Assembly: GCA_002753395.1 (NCBI GenBank)
Contig: PEAB01000010.1
Span: forward strand, 1-64,000
Direction: 5' to 3'
From: Nitrospirae bacterium MYbinv3
Lineage (GTDB): Bacteria; Nitrospirota; Thermodesulfovibrionia; Thermodesulfovibrionales; Magnetobacteriaceae
Length of the DNA stretch: 64,000 nt
Part shown: positions 28,210-39,159 of the stretch, one piece after another
How positions within the stretch are numbered: the first letter of the stretch is position 1
Layout: each line of letters starts with the position of its first letter
Made by a program: the position numbers and the translations under genes
Notes under the pieces: model-generated
Database searches by the model: none
The model's input: only the letters and a program-made list of their open reading frames with translations
Told to the model about the DNA's origin: nothing

Positions 28210-29277
28210 ATGAGATTTGTTGATGTAAAAAGTGACATAGCCTTTAAGAAGATATTTGGCAACGAAGGCAAGAAGGAGATACTTATATCTTTTTTAAATG
28301 CTGTGTTAGACCTCAATGGGGATAGAGAAATTGGGGACATATCGATACTTAATCCCTATCAGGCACCAAAAATAGAGGGGTTGAAGGAAACTGTATTAGA
28401 TATCAGGGCAATAGACAAGAGAGGTGTGACGTTTATAATAGAGATACAGGTTCAAAGGAAAAAGGGCTTTGAAAAGCGGGTGCTTTATTATACAAGCAAA
28501 GCATATGTTAATCAGTTGAGAATTGGGGATGACTATCCTAAACTAAATCAGGTGATCTATATAGGTATAGTAGATTTTGAGATATTTGAAGGCGATAATT
28601 ATTTAACAAGGCATTTAATATTGAATACTGCTACATTTAAGCAGGAGTTACCTGACTTTGAGTTTAATTTTATTGAGCTGTCCAAGTTTAAAAAGGGAGA
28701 GGATGAGGTAGAAAGCATAATAGAGAAGTGGGTACATTTCATAAAAAATGCATACTCGCTGGATATGGTACCTAAGTGTGCTGACTTCCTTGAGATAAAG
28801 GAGGCCTATGAGATAGCAAACGAAATTACCTGGACTGAGAAAGAATTTGAGGTCTATGAATATTGGCAAATAAGATTACAGGATGAGAGGGGTGCCGTAG
28901 AGTATGCGGTTGAAAAGGCGGTTGAAAAGGCGGTTGAAAAGGCGGTTCAAAAAACAGTTGAAAAAGAGGTTGCAAAGACGGAAAAGCTGATTGCAAAAGA
29001 GATTGAAAAAGCAGAAAAGCTGATTGAACATACGAGGATACAGTCATTAATCGAGGGAAAGAGCGAGGGGCTTATAGAGGGCGAACGTAAGGGGTTGATA
29101 AGAGGCAAAATCGAAGCGATAGAAGGTATCCTTGAGATCAAGTACGGTGATAAAGGGATTGAGCTTATGGATAGCGTTAGAAGTCTTGAAAGCGTAGAAA
29201 AATTAGATGAATTTAAAGAATTGTTAAAGAAGTCTGCTTCTGTAGATGATCTGTTGGTATACTTTAAGAGGACATAA
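28210..29277 (+). CDS. Rpn family PD-(D/E)XK nuclease / putative transposase
   Basis: MRFVDVKSDIAFKKIFGNEGKKEILISFLNAVL, IIEIQVQRKKGFEKRVLYYTSKAY. Confidence 0.88.
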   Translation: MRFVDVKSDIAFKKIFGNEGKKEILISFLNAVLDLNGDREIGDISILNPYQAPKIEGLKETVLDIRAIDKRGVTFIIEIQVQRKKGFEKRVLYYTSKAYVNQLRIGDDYPKLNQVIYIGIVDFEIFEGDNYLTRHLILNTATFKQELPDFEFNFIELSKFKKGEDEVESIIEKWVHFIKNAYSLDMVPKCADFLEIKEAYEIANEITWTEKEFEVYEYWQIRLQDERGAVEYAVEKAVEKAVEKAVQKTVEKEVAKTEKLIAKEIEKAEKLIEHTRIQSLIEGKSEGLIEGERKGLIRGKIEAIEGILEIKYGDKGIELMDSVRSLESVEKLDEFKELLKKSASVDDLLVYFKRT

Positions 29278-29398
29278 ATTAAGCTGTTATGAGGTTTTTA
29301 GCTCCTGACGATATCTTTGTTGAAAATGAAGATATCTGATTTTATGAACTAATATGCGGCAATGATTAGTTAGTACATTTGAGGTACAGCGGAGAGCT

Positions 29399-32300
29399 AT
29401 GAATAAAAACCCACTTGTTTCACTTATAGTACGCACGAAGGACAGGCCGAAGATGCTTGTAAAGGCCTTAAAGAGTATTGTCGCTCAAACGTACAGACCT
29501 ATCGAGGTGGTGTTAGTCAATGACGGCGGTTGTGCGCTAAATACCAAGGATATTGAAAGTAACCTAGGCAACTGCCAGTGCCGTTACATCCCGTTAGAGG
29601 AAAATCACGGGCGTGCCCACGCCGGAAACGTAGGACTATCAAACGCTACTGGCAGCTATATCGGCTTCTTAGACGACGATGACGACCTTCTGCCTCAACA
29701 CCTGGACACCCTGGTTACTTTCTTGGAAATTAGCGATTTCAACATCGCCTACTCAGACTGCGAAATCGTAAACAAACAGTACGACATTGATAAGCAGGAC
29801 TTCATAGACGCCTACTCTTACGTGTTTTACTCTGAGGACTTCAACTATAAAACCCTGCTTTTAGAGAATTATATTCCGATACACTGCCTTCTCTTTAAAA
29901 AAAGTGCAATCATCGGCAACTCCTTTGACGAGGGTTTCGATCTGTTTGAGGACTGGGACCTGCTCATCAGGATTGCCACAACATACCCTTTCCACCACAT
30001 AAAAAAGACCACCGCACACTATAACAACTGGGACAGGTTCTCTCAGATAACCCACGCCAGCGAAAACGTTAAAAGCGACGCCTACTTTAAGGTGCTTAAA
30101 AAACACAGAGACAAGATAACCGAAGAGATTATCCATAATTATAGCCTCGTTGGCAACAAACGTAAGTGCAGCGCCGTTGAAGCTACTAAAATATCTGCTG
30201 AGAGATACGATCTTATGAGAAAGCTCTCAGATGAGATTTTAAAAAGCAGCGAACAGCAAAATAAAATTGTCGTACTTGAAGATATAAACCGGCAGTTAAA
30301 TGATAAAATCCATCAACTCGCAGTCCTGGATGCAAACAAGGAGGTCATAAGAACCTTAAGGTTTTTTCTGCAAACGCAAAAAGAACAAATTGAAAATGAA
30401 CTGCCCTTCTCCAAGATCATAATGGCGTACCTTGAGGCTATATTTGCATTTATAGAGAACATGGAGCATTTATCAGGCAAAGACTATCAACCAATAATCA
30501 ACGACTTTATAACTTTGATACATAGGATGTGCGAAATCGAGCGTTTTAATTTAAACGCCTCTGCAAGCGTCTTCTGGAAACTGGCTCAACGTTATTATGG
30601 GCTTAGAGACAGGTTTTTTCCAGAAGGTTCTAGACAAAAGGAGATCTACAATCTGCTTAAAAGGACAATCTCTCTGCTGAACACCTGGCAGTCCCTTAGC
30701 ACAATCACAAAGCCAATACCCCACAGTAAGACTCCTCAAACAGAGATACTACCACCTGAGCTAACCAAGGCTACTATAGACAACACGCCCACAGCTACAC
30801 CTGTTGATGTCCCCCCTAAGTGGCCTGCTAAATGGATAAACACCTCTGCGCTAGCCGAACTTCCGCCACTTGAGTTCTATGATACAGATGCCCCCATCAC
30901 CTCAATAATAATCCCCGTACATAATAACCTTCTTTTTACATTTAACTGCCTCAAATCCATATTAGAAAACACAACCCCTCACACATATGAAGTGATTGTG
31001 GTCAACAACGCCTCAACAGATCACACATCATCGCTATTAGAGGGTATTCTTAATATAAGGACTATCAGCAACGATTTCAACGCCGGATATGGGGCGGCAT
31101 GTAACCAGGGTGCAAAAGAGGCAAGAGGGAAATACCTGTTGTTTCTCAACAACGACACGATGGTCGCAGAAGGCTGGCTTGATGCGCTCTTAGAGGTGAT
31201 GAGCACCAACGGTAAGGCCGGAGCCGTTGGTTCAAGGCTGATCTATCCCGATGGCCGCCTTCAGGAGGCTGGCGGCATCATCTTTAGCGATGGCAGCGGT
31301 TGTAACTACGGCCGGGGTGAAAATGCAGACGAACCAGCATACAACTACCTCAAAGAGGTCGACTACTGCAGCGGTGCGTCCCTGTTGATCACCAGAGAGC
31401 TGTTTGAGACATTAAACGGGTTTGACCCGCAATATGATCCCGCTTACTACGAGGATGCAGACCTCTGCTTTTCTGTAAGAAAGGCCGGTTATAAGGTTAT
31501 CTATCAACCCAAATCGGTTGTCGTACATTTTGAGGGCACCACTGCCGGCACTGATACCTCTGAGGGGTTTAAGACCTTTCAGGAGGTAAACAGATCAAAG
31601 TTTGTCCATAAGTGGAAGCATGTCTTAGCCTCTCAACAGAGGGGCATAGATGAACTGTTTGTCGCAAGAGAGCGAATAACAGGTAAGATTATACTAATAG
31701 TCGATCTGAAAGTCCCCGCCTTTGATAAGGATGCCAGTTCGGTACGCATGTATCAGATCATAAAGATATTCCTGCGGTACGGCCACAAGGTTATATACCT
31801 GCCATTTGACGGCCAGGCCAGCCAGCCTTACACAGATGATTTGCAGCAAATGGGAGTCGAAATACTTCACGGTAAGATAAATGCCCACGATTTTCTCAAT
31901 AGATACGGCAGCTTCTTGGACGTCGTGATGCTATGCAGACCCATGTCAATACACTACATAGACCTGGTTAAGACCTACGCTATAAATGCCAGAGTCTTGT
32001 TTGATACCGTAGACCTTCACTTCGTCCGTGAACAGAGAAGGGCGGTATTGCAAAACAACACTGAAATGCTTCAAGATGCTGAACAGACTAAGACCATAGA
32101 GCTATCACTTTGTGAAAAGTCAGATGTCACCATCGTCGTAAGCGACGTTGAAAAGGCAATCCTCGCTAAAGAGCGCCCTCTATGCAACATAAAGGTGCTG
32201 CCGCTGATCTTTGAGCCTGTAAAGGTCACAAATCCATTTGGTAGAAGGAACTGCTTGATGTTTATAGGGGGATTCGATCATCACCCAAACGAGGATGGTA

Positions 32301-32761
32301 TTGTGTATTTCGTCAACGATGTAATGCCCCTGATACAACAGCGCATCCCCAATATCAAGCTCTACATAGTTGGCAACATGCCTCCTAAGAGCGTAACAGA
32401 CCTTAACAGTTATAACGTGATTGTAACCGGACACGTGGTGGACGTAACATCGTATTTTGTCAACTGCCGTGTATTTGTCTCCCCCCTGAGGTATGGAGCA
32501 GGCGTCAAGGGCAAGATAGCCCAGAGCATGAGCTACGGGCTTCCCGTTGTAACAACCTCCATAGGTGCAGAAGGGTTCGTCCTAGAAGATAGAAAAACTG
32601 CCCTAATCGCAGACAACCCTCAGCTTTTTGCAGACTGTACAGTAGAACTTTATTCAGATAAACGACTATGGAACAGACTATCAAGCAACAGCGTCAAATT
32701 CGTTGAAAATAACTTCTCCATAGACAAATCCACTGAAAGGATTTTGGACATCCTGGCTTAA
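29399..32761 (+). CDS. Multidomain glycosyltransferase (GT2-GT2-GT4 like)
   Basis: N-terminal GT2 (PLVSLIVRTKDRPKMLVKAL, GFLDDDDDLLP), second GT2 (TSIIIPVHNNLLFTFNCLKS, FLNNDTMV), C-terminal GT4-like domain (FIGGFDHHPNEDG, VSPLRYGAGVKGKIAQSMSYGLPVVTT). Confidence 0.92.
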   Translation: MNKNPLVSLIVRTKDRPKMLVKALKSIVAQTYRPIEVVLVNDGGCALNTKDIESNLGNCQCRYIPLEENHGRAHAGNVGLSNATGSYIGFLDDDDDLLPQHLDTLVTFLEISDFNIAYSDCEIVNKQYDIDKQDFIDAYSYVFYSEDFNYKTLLLENYIPIHCLLFKKSAIIGNSFDEGFDLFEDWDLLIRIATTYPFHHIKKTTAHYNNWDRFSQITHASENVKSDAYFKVLKKHRDKITEEIIHNYSLVGNKRKCSAVEATKISAERYDLMRKLSDEILKSSEQQNKIVVLEDINRQLNDKIHQLAVLDANKEVIRTLRFFLQTQKEQIENELPFSKIIMAYLEAIFAFIENMEHLSGKDYQPIINDFITLIHRMCEIERFNLNASASVFWKLAQRYYGLRDRFFPEGSRQKEIYNLLKRTISLLNTWQSLSTITKPIPHSKTPQTEILPPELTKATIDNTPTATPVDVPPKWPAKWINTSALAELPPLEFYDTDAPITSIIIPVHNNLLFTFNCLKSILENTTPHTYEVIVVNNASTDHTSSLLEGILNIRTISNDFNAGYGAACNQGAKEARGKYLLFLNNDTMVAEGWLDALLEVMSTNGKAGAVGSRLIYPDGRLQEAGGIIFSDGSGCNYGRGENADEPAYNYLKEVDYCSGASLLITRELFETLNGFDPQYDPAYYEDADLCFSVRKAGYKVIYQPKSVVVHFEGTTAGTDTSEGFKTFQEVNRSKFVHKWKHVLASQQRGIDELFVARERITGKIILIVDLKVPAFDKDASSVRMYQIIKIFLRYGHKVIYLPFDGQASQPYTDDLQQMGVEILHGKINAHDFLNRYGSFLDVVMLCRPMSIHYIDLVKTYAINARVLFDTVDLHFVREQRRAVLQNNTEMLQDAEQTKTIELSLCEKSDVTIVVSDVEKAILAKERPLCNIKVLPLIFEPVKVTNPFGRRNCLMFIGGFDHHPNEDGIVYFVNDVMPLIQQRIPNIKLYIVGNMPPKSVTDLNSYNVIVTGHVVDVTSYFVNCRVFVSPLRYGAGVKGKIAQSMSYGLPVVTTSIGAEGFVLEDRKTALIADNPQLFADCTVELYSDKRLWNRLSSNSVKFVENNFSIDKSTERILDILA

Positions 32762-32763
32762 TA

Positions 32764-32852
32764 AAGTACCTGTCCTTAATTAATTATATAAAAGAAAAGA
32801 GAAAGAAGTGAGGGCTTTGCCTCTGCCGCAGGGGTTCGCAACCCCCTCCCTA
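32764..32852 (-). repeat. Dispersed repeat, copy F (half element)
   Basis: AAGTACCTGTCCTTAATTAATTATATA...AGGGCTTTGCCTCTGCCGCAGGGGTTCGCAACCCCCTCCC matches the left half of copy E; the GGGGTCAAGG palindrome is missing. Confidence 0.75.
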
Positions 32853-32888
32853 TTTATCTTCACAGCCTTAAGTCAACAGCTTTACGTT

Positions 32889-35117
32889 TTACCGCAGCCT
32901 CATCGTTTTTAGCCGTAGGGAGTTGCTGACAACAGAGACGGAGCTAAAGGCCATCGCCAGGGACGCCAGCATGGGGTTGAGCAGCGGGCCGCCAAAGATA
33001 TAGAGCACACCCGCCGCAACGGGGATACCGATTACGTTGTAAAAGAAGGCCCAAAACAGATTCTGCTTGATAACCCTCATCGTAAGACGAGAGAGCTTTA
33101 TGGCGTCAACAACGCTTAAGAGGTTGCCCTTGATCAGCGTGATATCCGAGGACTCAATCGCCACATCAGTGCCCGTCCCAATAGCAATGCCTATATCGGC
33201 CTGTGCAAGGGCTGGCGCATCGTTAATCCCATCTCCCACCATAGCGACCAAGTTGTCATTGGACTTAAGCTGCCTTATGATATCGAGCTTTTGATGCGGC
33301 AACACCTCCGCAAAGAAGCGGGTGATTGAGACCTGCCTGGCTATGGCCTCAGCCGTCTTTTGATTGTCACCGGTGAGCATCACCACCTCTATACCTATCT
33401 CCTTAAGCCTCTCAACCGCAGCCGCCGACGTATCCTTTATCGTATCGGCGATGGCAAAGACAGCCGCCGCACAGCCGTCTACCGCCATGACCACAACGGT
33501 TTTGGCCTCCTGCGCAAGCCGCTCTATATCTGTCATCACGGTTGAACAATCAATGCCCTCTCTTACGAGAAGCTGCGTGTTTCCTATGACTATCAACTGA
33601 CCGGAGTCCTTCAAGCGCCCCTTCACACCACCTCCGGGAAGGGACAGGATGCCCTCCGTCTCAAGAAGATCAATGTTGTTGTCCTTTGCCATGTTGACAA
33701 TGGCAGCGCCAAGAGGGTGTTCTGAGTTCTTTTCAATAGAGGCTGCAAACCTAAGCGCCTGCTGTTGCTGTATATTACAACGGGGGGTTGTGACGATATC
33801 GGTAACCTTAGGCCTGCCTATCGTTATTGTGCCCGTCTTGTCCATGACGACCGTACGCAACTTATACGTCTTTTCGAGCGCCTCGGCATTTCTTATTAAT
33901 ATCCCGTGCTGTGCCCCCTTGCCGCTGCCAACCATAATAGCAGTGGGTGTTGCAAGCCCCAACGCACACGGACAGGCAATGATCAACACGGCTATGAAGT
34001 TCATCATCGCCATAGTAAATGACGGTCTTGGTCCAAGAAGGTACCACAAGAAAAAGGTCAGCACTGCTATAGATATAACAACGGGGACAAACACGGAGGC
34101 CACCTTGTCGGCAAACCTCTGTATGGGGGCCTTGGAGCCTTGCGCCTCCTCAATCAGCCTTATGATCCGCTCGATAGCGGAGTCGCTGCCTACCTTCAAT
34201 GCCCTCATCTTTAACACACTCAGACCGTTGACCGTACCCCCCATGAGCATGTCGCCTACGTTCTTATCAACCGGCAGGCTCTCCCCGGTCAACATGGATT
34301 CATCCACCGAGGACGCCCCCTCAACTACACAGCCATCAACCGCAATCCGCTCACCTGGGCGGATGACTACGATGTCCCCAACCTCGACATCTTCAACGGG
34401 GATATCTGTCTGTATGTCGCTGCGAATAACGCTGGCCGTCTTTGGCTGCATCCCTATAAGCCTCTTTATGGCCTCTGATGTGCGCCCCTTTGCCCTCAGC
34501 TCAAGCATCCTGCCAAGCAGGATCAGGGTGATAATCACTGCCGAGGTGTCAAAATACACGTGGGGGACGATCCCGCTTCCCTCAAGAATAGACGGGATAA
34601 ACGTTGCAACACAGCTATACGCGTAGGCCGAGGTGGTGCCAACCGCTATCAGCGTGTTCATGTTGGCAGAGAGGTGTCCCAGAGCAGAAAATGCCGCTCT
34701 GTAAAAACGCATCCCCAGCCACAACTGCACCGCAGTGGACAGGGAAAAAAGCACGTACCGGTCGGAGATAAACGCAAGCTCTGTCATAGACCCTGCCGCA
34801 ATGGGGACTGTCAATAGGGCGCTTATGATTAGATGAGTCTTGAGTTTGTTAAACTCTCTCTCTCTTTCGATCTTCTCTCTGTCGGTGCGGGATTGTGTGA
34901 TAAGCTCTACCTCGTAGCCGCTGTCAACGATAGCCTTCTTGATGCCCTCAAAATCCAGAAGCGCCGGCACATAGTCAATGGAGGCCCTCTCAGTGGCAAG
35001 GTTCACCGACACAGAGGTGACCCCATTGAGGGATTTCAGCGCCCTCTCTGCGGCTCCGACACAGGCAGCACAACTCATACCCTTTATGCGTACCTTAATA
35101 GAGGCTGTTTCGTTCAT
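32889..35117 (-). CDS. copA: Copper-translocating P-type ATPase
   Basis: [65 protein letters not shown]. Confidence 0.95.
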   Translation of the reverse strand: MNETASIKVRIKGMSCAACVGAAERALKSLNGVTSVSVNLATERASIDYVPALLDFEGIKKAIVDSGYEVELITQSRTDREKIEREREFNKLKTHLIISALLTVPIAAGSMTELAFISDRYVLFSLSTAVQLWLGMRFYRAAFSALGHLSANMNTLIAVGTTSAYAYSCVATFIPSILEGSGIVPHVYFDTSAVIITLILLGRMLELRAKGRTSEAIKRLIGMQPKTASVIRSDIQTDIPVEDVEVGDIVVIRPGERIAVDGCVVEGASSVDESMLTGESLPVDKNVGDMLMGGTVNGLSVLKMRALKVGSDSAIERIIRLIEEAQGSKAPIQRFADKVASVFVPVVISIAVLTFFLWYLLGPRPSFTMAMMNFIAVLIIACPCALGLATPTAIMVGSGKGAQHGILIRNAEALEKTYKLRTVVMDKTGTITIGRPKVTDIVTTPRCNIQQQQALRFAASIEKNSEHPLGAAIVNMAKDNNIDLLETEGILSLPGGGVKGRLKDSGQLIVIGNTQLLVREGIDCSTVMTDIERLAQEAKTVVVMAVDGCAAAVFAIADTIKDTSAAAVERLKEIGIEVVMLTGDNQKTAEAIARQVSITRFFAEVLPHQKLDIIRQLKSNDNLVAMVGDGINDAPALAQADIGIAIGTGTDVAIESSDITLIKGNLLSVVDAIKLSRLTMRVIKQNLFWAFFYNVIGIPVAAGVLYIFGGPLLNPMLASLAMAFSSVSVVSNSLRLKTMRLR

Positions 35118-35146
35118 AGGGAACCAGTCCCCTTGACCCCATTATA
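35118..35146 (-). repeat. Dispersed repeat, copy G (fragment abutting the copA start codon)
   Basis: AGGGAACCAGTCCCCTTGACCCCATTATA directly upstream of copA ATG. Confidence 0.7.
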
Positions 35147-35328
35147 TATAGTTGTGCCCATAAATGCCTTAGGTCCCAGGCATAATATTTTTGCTTGCAT
35201 ATTTACCATTCGTTCGTATAACATTATCATTAGTGTAACACAGATGAGTATACAATACCATAAACGAAAGGGTTTTGGGTGCAGAGAGCATCTAATAAAT
35301 GATGTATAAAAGGAGGAATTAATTTTCT

Positions 35329-35517
35329 ATGAGTATGCCAGAAGTTGATCAAGACCTATGTACCGGCTGTGAGACCTGTGTCTCGCTGAGTCCTGATGTT
35401 TTTGAGATGCAGGGAGATAAGGCGTTTGCCTATGGTGCAGACAAAGCCGATTCCCTAAAGGATCAGATACAGGAAGCCATCGACACCTGCCCTGTTGAAG
35501 CTATTGCCTGGAAGTAG
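35329..35517 (+). CDS. 4Fe-4S ferredoxin
   Basis: DQDLCTGCETCVSLSPDVFEM ... DTCPVEAIAWK. Confidence 0.92.
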   Translation: MSMPEVDQDLCTGCETCVSLSPDVFEMQGDKAFAYGADKADSLKDQIQEAIDTCPVEAIAWK

Positions 35518-35530
35518 GTAATCCGGTTGG

Positions 35531-35551
35531 GGGCTGCATCTGAGGCAGCCC
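35531..35551 (+). terminator. Possible terminator hairpin after ferredoxin
   Basis: GGGCTGC-ATCTGAG-GCAGCCC, no strong U tract. Confidence 0.4.
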
Positions 35552-35675
35552 TCTCAACTACCGTATATAGTTCGGTAGAGTTTCAGGTGTGAGATCGAAT
35601 AGGTTTTATGGCGCCAAAGTAAACCAATATGGCGTGTTATCTATAAGTTAGGCTGCATTACTTGACGTAACATTT

Positions 35676-35960
35676 ATGAAAGAGCAAGAACTTGAAGAGA
35701 AGATAATATCCATACTTAAGCAGAATGATGCTACTATGATTGGTATCTTTGGTTCTTATGCCAGAGGTCAGGATACACCCAATAGTGATATTGATATACT
35801 TGTTAGTTTCAGCGGCATTAAAAGTCTCCTTGAACTTGTAAGAATAGAGAGGGAGTTATCTGAGGGCATTAATAAAAAGGTTGACCTGCTTACTGAGCAT
35901 TCCATCAGCCCATACCTTATAGGCAAAATAAAAAAGGAGCTTAAAGTAATATACCAGTGA
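35676..35960 (+). CDS. MNT-type nucleotidyltransferase (antitoxin)
   Basis: GIFGSYARGQDTPNSDIDILVSF. Confidence 0.92.
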   Translation: MKEQELEEKIISILKQNDATMIGIFGSYARGQDTPNSDIDILVSFSGIKSLLELVRIERELSEGINKKVDLLTEHSISPYLIGKIKKELKVIYQ

Positions 35961-36304
35961 GTAAGGATAACGGGGTATACCTTCGTCATATCCTTGATGC
36001 AATTACTCAAATTAAGGCATATGTTAGGGGCATAGATTATGAGACTTTTAAGTTTAATCGTATGGTACAAGACGCAGTAATACGTCAATTTGAAATAGTT
36101 GGTGAGGCATCAAAAAATATTACATTAGAGTTTAAAATTAGCTACCCAGACATTGCATGGAAAGACCTTGTAGGAATGCGGAACAAACTCATCCACCACT
36201 ATTTTGGAGTTGATATAGATGTTATATGGAAATCCGTAAAACAGGACATACCGTTTTTGGAATCTAAAATTAAGGAGATACTTAGCAGTTATGAGCATAT
36301 ATAA
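35957..36304 (+). CDS. HEPN (DUF86) toxin partner
   Basis: Rx4H motif RNKLIHHYFGVD; GTG start overlaps the mnt stop (GTGA). Confidence 0.9.
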   Translation: MSKDNGVYLRHILDAITQIKAYVRGIDYETFKFNRMVQDAVIRQFEIVGEASKNITLEFKISYPDIAWKDLVGMRNKLIHHYFGVDIDVIWKSVKQDIPFLESKIKEILSSYEHI

Positions 36305-37034
36305 GATACACCCGATAGTTATGGGGTCAAAGGTGTTTGACAAGACTATGATGACATACCAGTACGGATATGGTCAGACCTACTCTATACCAATCTATAG
36401 CTGGTATATAGAGGGCAGCGGGGTAAAGATACTGGTGGATACCGGAGAGATGAGTCCCTCGCGATCTGCAGCGGCAGAGAAGGCCATCGGGGGTAAGATA
36501 TACACATTTGAAGAGGGATTGGCCAGATGGGATATAGGCCCTGAGGATATAGACATCGTAATCCATACGCACCTGCACAATGACCACTGTGAAAACGACG
36601 AAAAATGTCTAAACGCTCAGATCTATGTCCATGAGGCGGAGATAGAGCGGATACACAACCCTCACCCCCTGGACTTTCGCTACATGGAGGACTACATACT
36701 AGAGGTGGAAAAGCAGGGACAATTGAAAACGATATCCGGCGATAAAGAGATCGTCAAAGACATCGTTGCCATACACACGCCGGCACACACTGAGGGCGGT
36801 ATGAGTATCCAGATACAGACCAGCAGCGGCAAAGCGATTATCACGGGATTTTGCTGCATAATGGAGAACTTCAATCCCCCGCCGGCCATCAGAGGCATGG
36901 ACATGGAGGTAATCCCCCCAGGTACACACGTCAACGTCTATGAGGCCTACGACATAATGATAAGGGTCAAGGAGATGGCAGACGTCTTAATTCCCTTTCA
37001 CGAGCCAAGTTTCGCCTCAGTTGATACCATATAA
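36291..37034 (+). CDS. MBL-fold hydrolase (AHL-lactonase-like)
   Basis: HTHLHNDHCEND zinc motif, HTPAHTEGGMSI. Confidence 0.88.
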   Translation: MSIYKIHPIVMGSKVFDKTMMTYQYGYGQTYSIPIYSWYIEGSGVKILVDTGEMSPSRSAAAEKAIGGKIYTFEEGLARWDIGPEDIDIVIHTHLHNDHCENDEKCLNAQIYVHEAEIERIHNPHPLDFRYMEDYILEVEKQGQLKTISGDKEIVKDIVAIHTPAHTEGGMSIQIQTSSGKAIITGFCCIMENFNPPPAIRGMDMEVIPPGTHVNVYEAYDIMIRVKEMADVLIPFHEPSFASVDTI

Positions 37035-37096
37035 AGGCTCCTCCTCACTTGACGAGAGGGAGCAAGAGCGGGGACTAGTTTAAGACGGCCGATTCA

Positions 37097-37660
37097 GTGA
37101 CACAGAGGATTAAGATAATCGGCGGTAGTTTAAAGGGCAAGAAGCTGCCCTTCTCGATCCCCGACAAAAGGCTGCGTCCAACAAGCGCAAAGGTGCGCGA
37201 GGCGCTCTTTGATATCCTCAGAGAGAGGATCATGGGTGCGGCCTTTTTAGACCTGTATGCTGGCAGCGGCGCAGTCGGTTTTGAGGCCCTTAGCAGGGGC
37301 GCTGCAAAGGTCTACTTCGTTGATAATAGCCACACAGCCATAAGCGCCATAAAGGCCATCCCCCTGTTTTCAGGAAATAAGAGCAACAGGGCGATCGTCT
37401 CTACCGCCGCCGAGTCGCTAAAGAGGTTTGCAAAAAACGGTGAGACATTTGATGTAGTCTACGTAGATCCGCCATACCACTCAGATGAGATCGAGTTAGT
37501 GCTGCCACTGTTAGGCATAGACTCCGTACTGAAAGAAGATGCAGTGGTTGTTGTTGAGCATTTTTTAAAAACGGCTATGCCTGAGACTTCAGGAGCACTT
37601 ACGCTTAAGCGGCCATACAGATACGGCGACACGGTACTGAGCCTGTACACGTTCAAATAG
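37097..37660 (+). CDS. rsmD: 16S rRNA (guanine966-N2)-methyltransferase
   Basis: RIIGG-like start (IKIIGGSLKGKKL), RPTSAKVREALFDIL, FLDLYAGSGAVGFEALSRGA, YVDPPY. Confidence 0.93.
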   Translation: MTQRIKIIGGSLKGKKLPFSIPDKRLRPTSAKVREALFDILRERIMGAAFLDLYAGSGAVGFEALSRGAAKVYFVDNSHTAISAIKAIPLFSGNKSNRAIVSTAAESLKRFAKNGETFDVVYVDPPYHSDEIELVLPLLGIDSVLKEDAVVVVEHFLKTAMPETSGALTLKRPYRYGDTVLSLYTFK

Positions 37661-37743
37661 AAGGGGAGATACAGCACCCGTTCATACATTTTTTATTGTG
37701 ATAGTGTACAATATAATTATAAAACAAAAGCTTTGCTAAACCA

Positions 37744-39159
37744 ATGACTGATAGTGTGCAGGATAAGAGTACCATAGTCGTAGTTGAAGACAGCATTACG
37801 CAGCGTGAGGCGCTTCGCCGGTTCCTCGGTAGTGGGGGGTATTGCGTAGTAACGGCTAAAAATGGAGTGGAAGGGTTAGATGCGATTCGGAGACTGAGAC
37901 CTGACCTTGTCATAAGCGATGTTGCTATGCCTTTGATGAATGGTTACGACATGTGCCGTGAGATCAAGGGCAGCGATGAATTAAGAGAAATACCGGTTAT
38001 TTTGCTTACTCAATTTTCAGCTACAGAGGACATTATAAATGGTCTTGACTGTGGAGCAGACAACTTTATCGTTAAACCTTACGATGAAAAGCATCTTTTA
38101 ACGCGCATAAAGTTTCTTCTTGCTTCAACAGAGATCCGTAAAAATGACCTTGTTGACATCGGCATAGATCTGCACTTAGGCGGAAAGAGTTATATCCTCA
38201 CCTCAAGCCGCAGACAGATATTGAACCTTCTGATATCCACTTATGAGAGTGCGGTGCATCAAAATCAGGTACTTATGAAGACCCAGATCGAGCTAAGTGA
38301 TAAGACCTTTCAGCTTGAGGAATTAAATAAGAGGCTTGAGGAGAGGGTTAATGAGGAGATAAGAAAGCGGATAGAGCATGAGTACATGCTTTTACAGCAG
38401 TCCAAGTTAGCAGCAATGGGGGAGATGATGGGAATGATTACCCACCAATGGCGACAACCCCTAAACAGCCTCGGTTTAATCCTGCAAGATATACAAGATG
38501 CATCGGCTTTTGGTGAATTGGACAAACAATATGTCGATAGCTCCATTACCAACGCTATGGAACAAATAGTGTTTATGACAAAGACAATAGATGATTTCAG
38601 AGAGTTTTACAGACCAAGCAAGGTTAAAAAGAGTTTTGACGTACCTTGTGCATTGAAAGAGGTGCTTTCAATAACACAGTTTCAGCTTAAAAATCAGAAC
38701 ATAAGTTATAGAGTTCAATGTACATGCGCTAAAGAGACCGTCATATATGAAAACACCTTGGAAATACCCAATTGCGGTGACGGTTCGATGAGTGTCTACG
38801 GTTATCCAAACGAACTCAAGCATGTGCTTATGAATATTCTGCATAATGCAAGAGACGTGATCATCAATAATAAGAAGAAGGACAGCGCATCCGGCCTCGT
38901 CTATGACGGCTTAATATCAATACTCCTTTTCTTAGAAGATAATAACGTAATTATCAAGATAAGCGACAATGGCGGAGGCATCGACGAGGCAAACATGGAT
39001 AAGATCTTTGAGCCATACTACACCACAAAGGATTCATCAGGAACCGGCCTCGGTCTGTACCTCTCAAAGTTGATAGTGGTCAATAACATGAATGGCAAGG
39101 TATACGCTGAAAATAATGAAAATGGCGCCACCTTCACAATAGAGTTAAAATGTGTGTAA
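37744..39159 (+). CDS. Response regulator-histidine kinase hybrid
   Basis: Receiver VVEDSITQREALRRFL...VISDVAMPLMNGYDM; H-box MITHQWRQPLNSL; GTGLGLYLSK. Confidence 0.93.
   Translation: MTDSVQDKSTIVVVEDSITQREALRRFLGSGGYCVVTAKNGVEGLDAIRRLRPDLVISDVAMPLMNGYDMCREIKGSDELREIPVILLTQFSATEDIINGLDCGADNFIVKPYDEKHLLTRIKFLLASTEIRKNDLVDIGIDLHLGGKSYILTSSRRQILNLLISTYESAVHQNQVLMKTQIELSDKTFQLEELNKRLEERVNEEIRKRIEHEYMLLQQSKLAAMGEMMGMITHQWRQPLNSLGLILQDIQDASAFGELDKQYVDSSITNAMEQIVFMTKTIDDFREFYRPSKVKKSFDVPCALKEVLSITQFQLKNQNISYRVQCTCAKETVIYENTLEIPNCGDGSMSVYGYPNELKHVLMNILHNARDVIINNKKKDSASGLVYDGLISILLFLEDNNVIIKISDNGGGIDEANMDKIFEPYYTTKDSSGTGLGLYLSKLIVVNNMNGKVYAENNENGATFTIELKCV

Noticed and set aside
33649-34626. 325-aa plus-strand ORF
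   Set aside because: Antisense to copA; a long antisense frame is expected from codon composition
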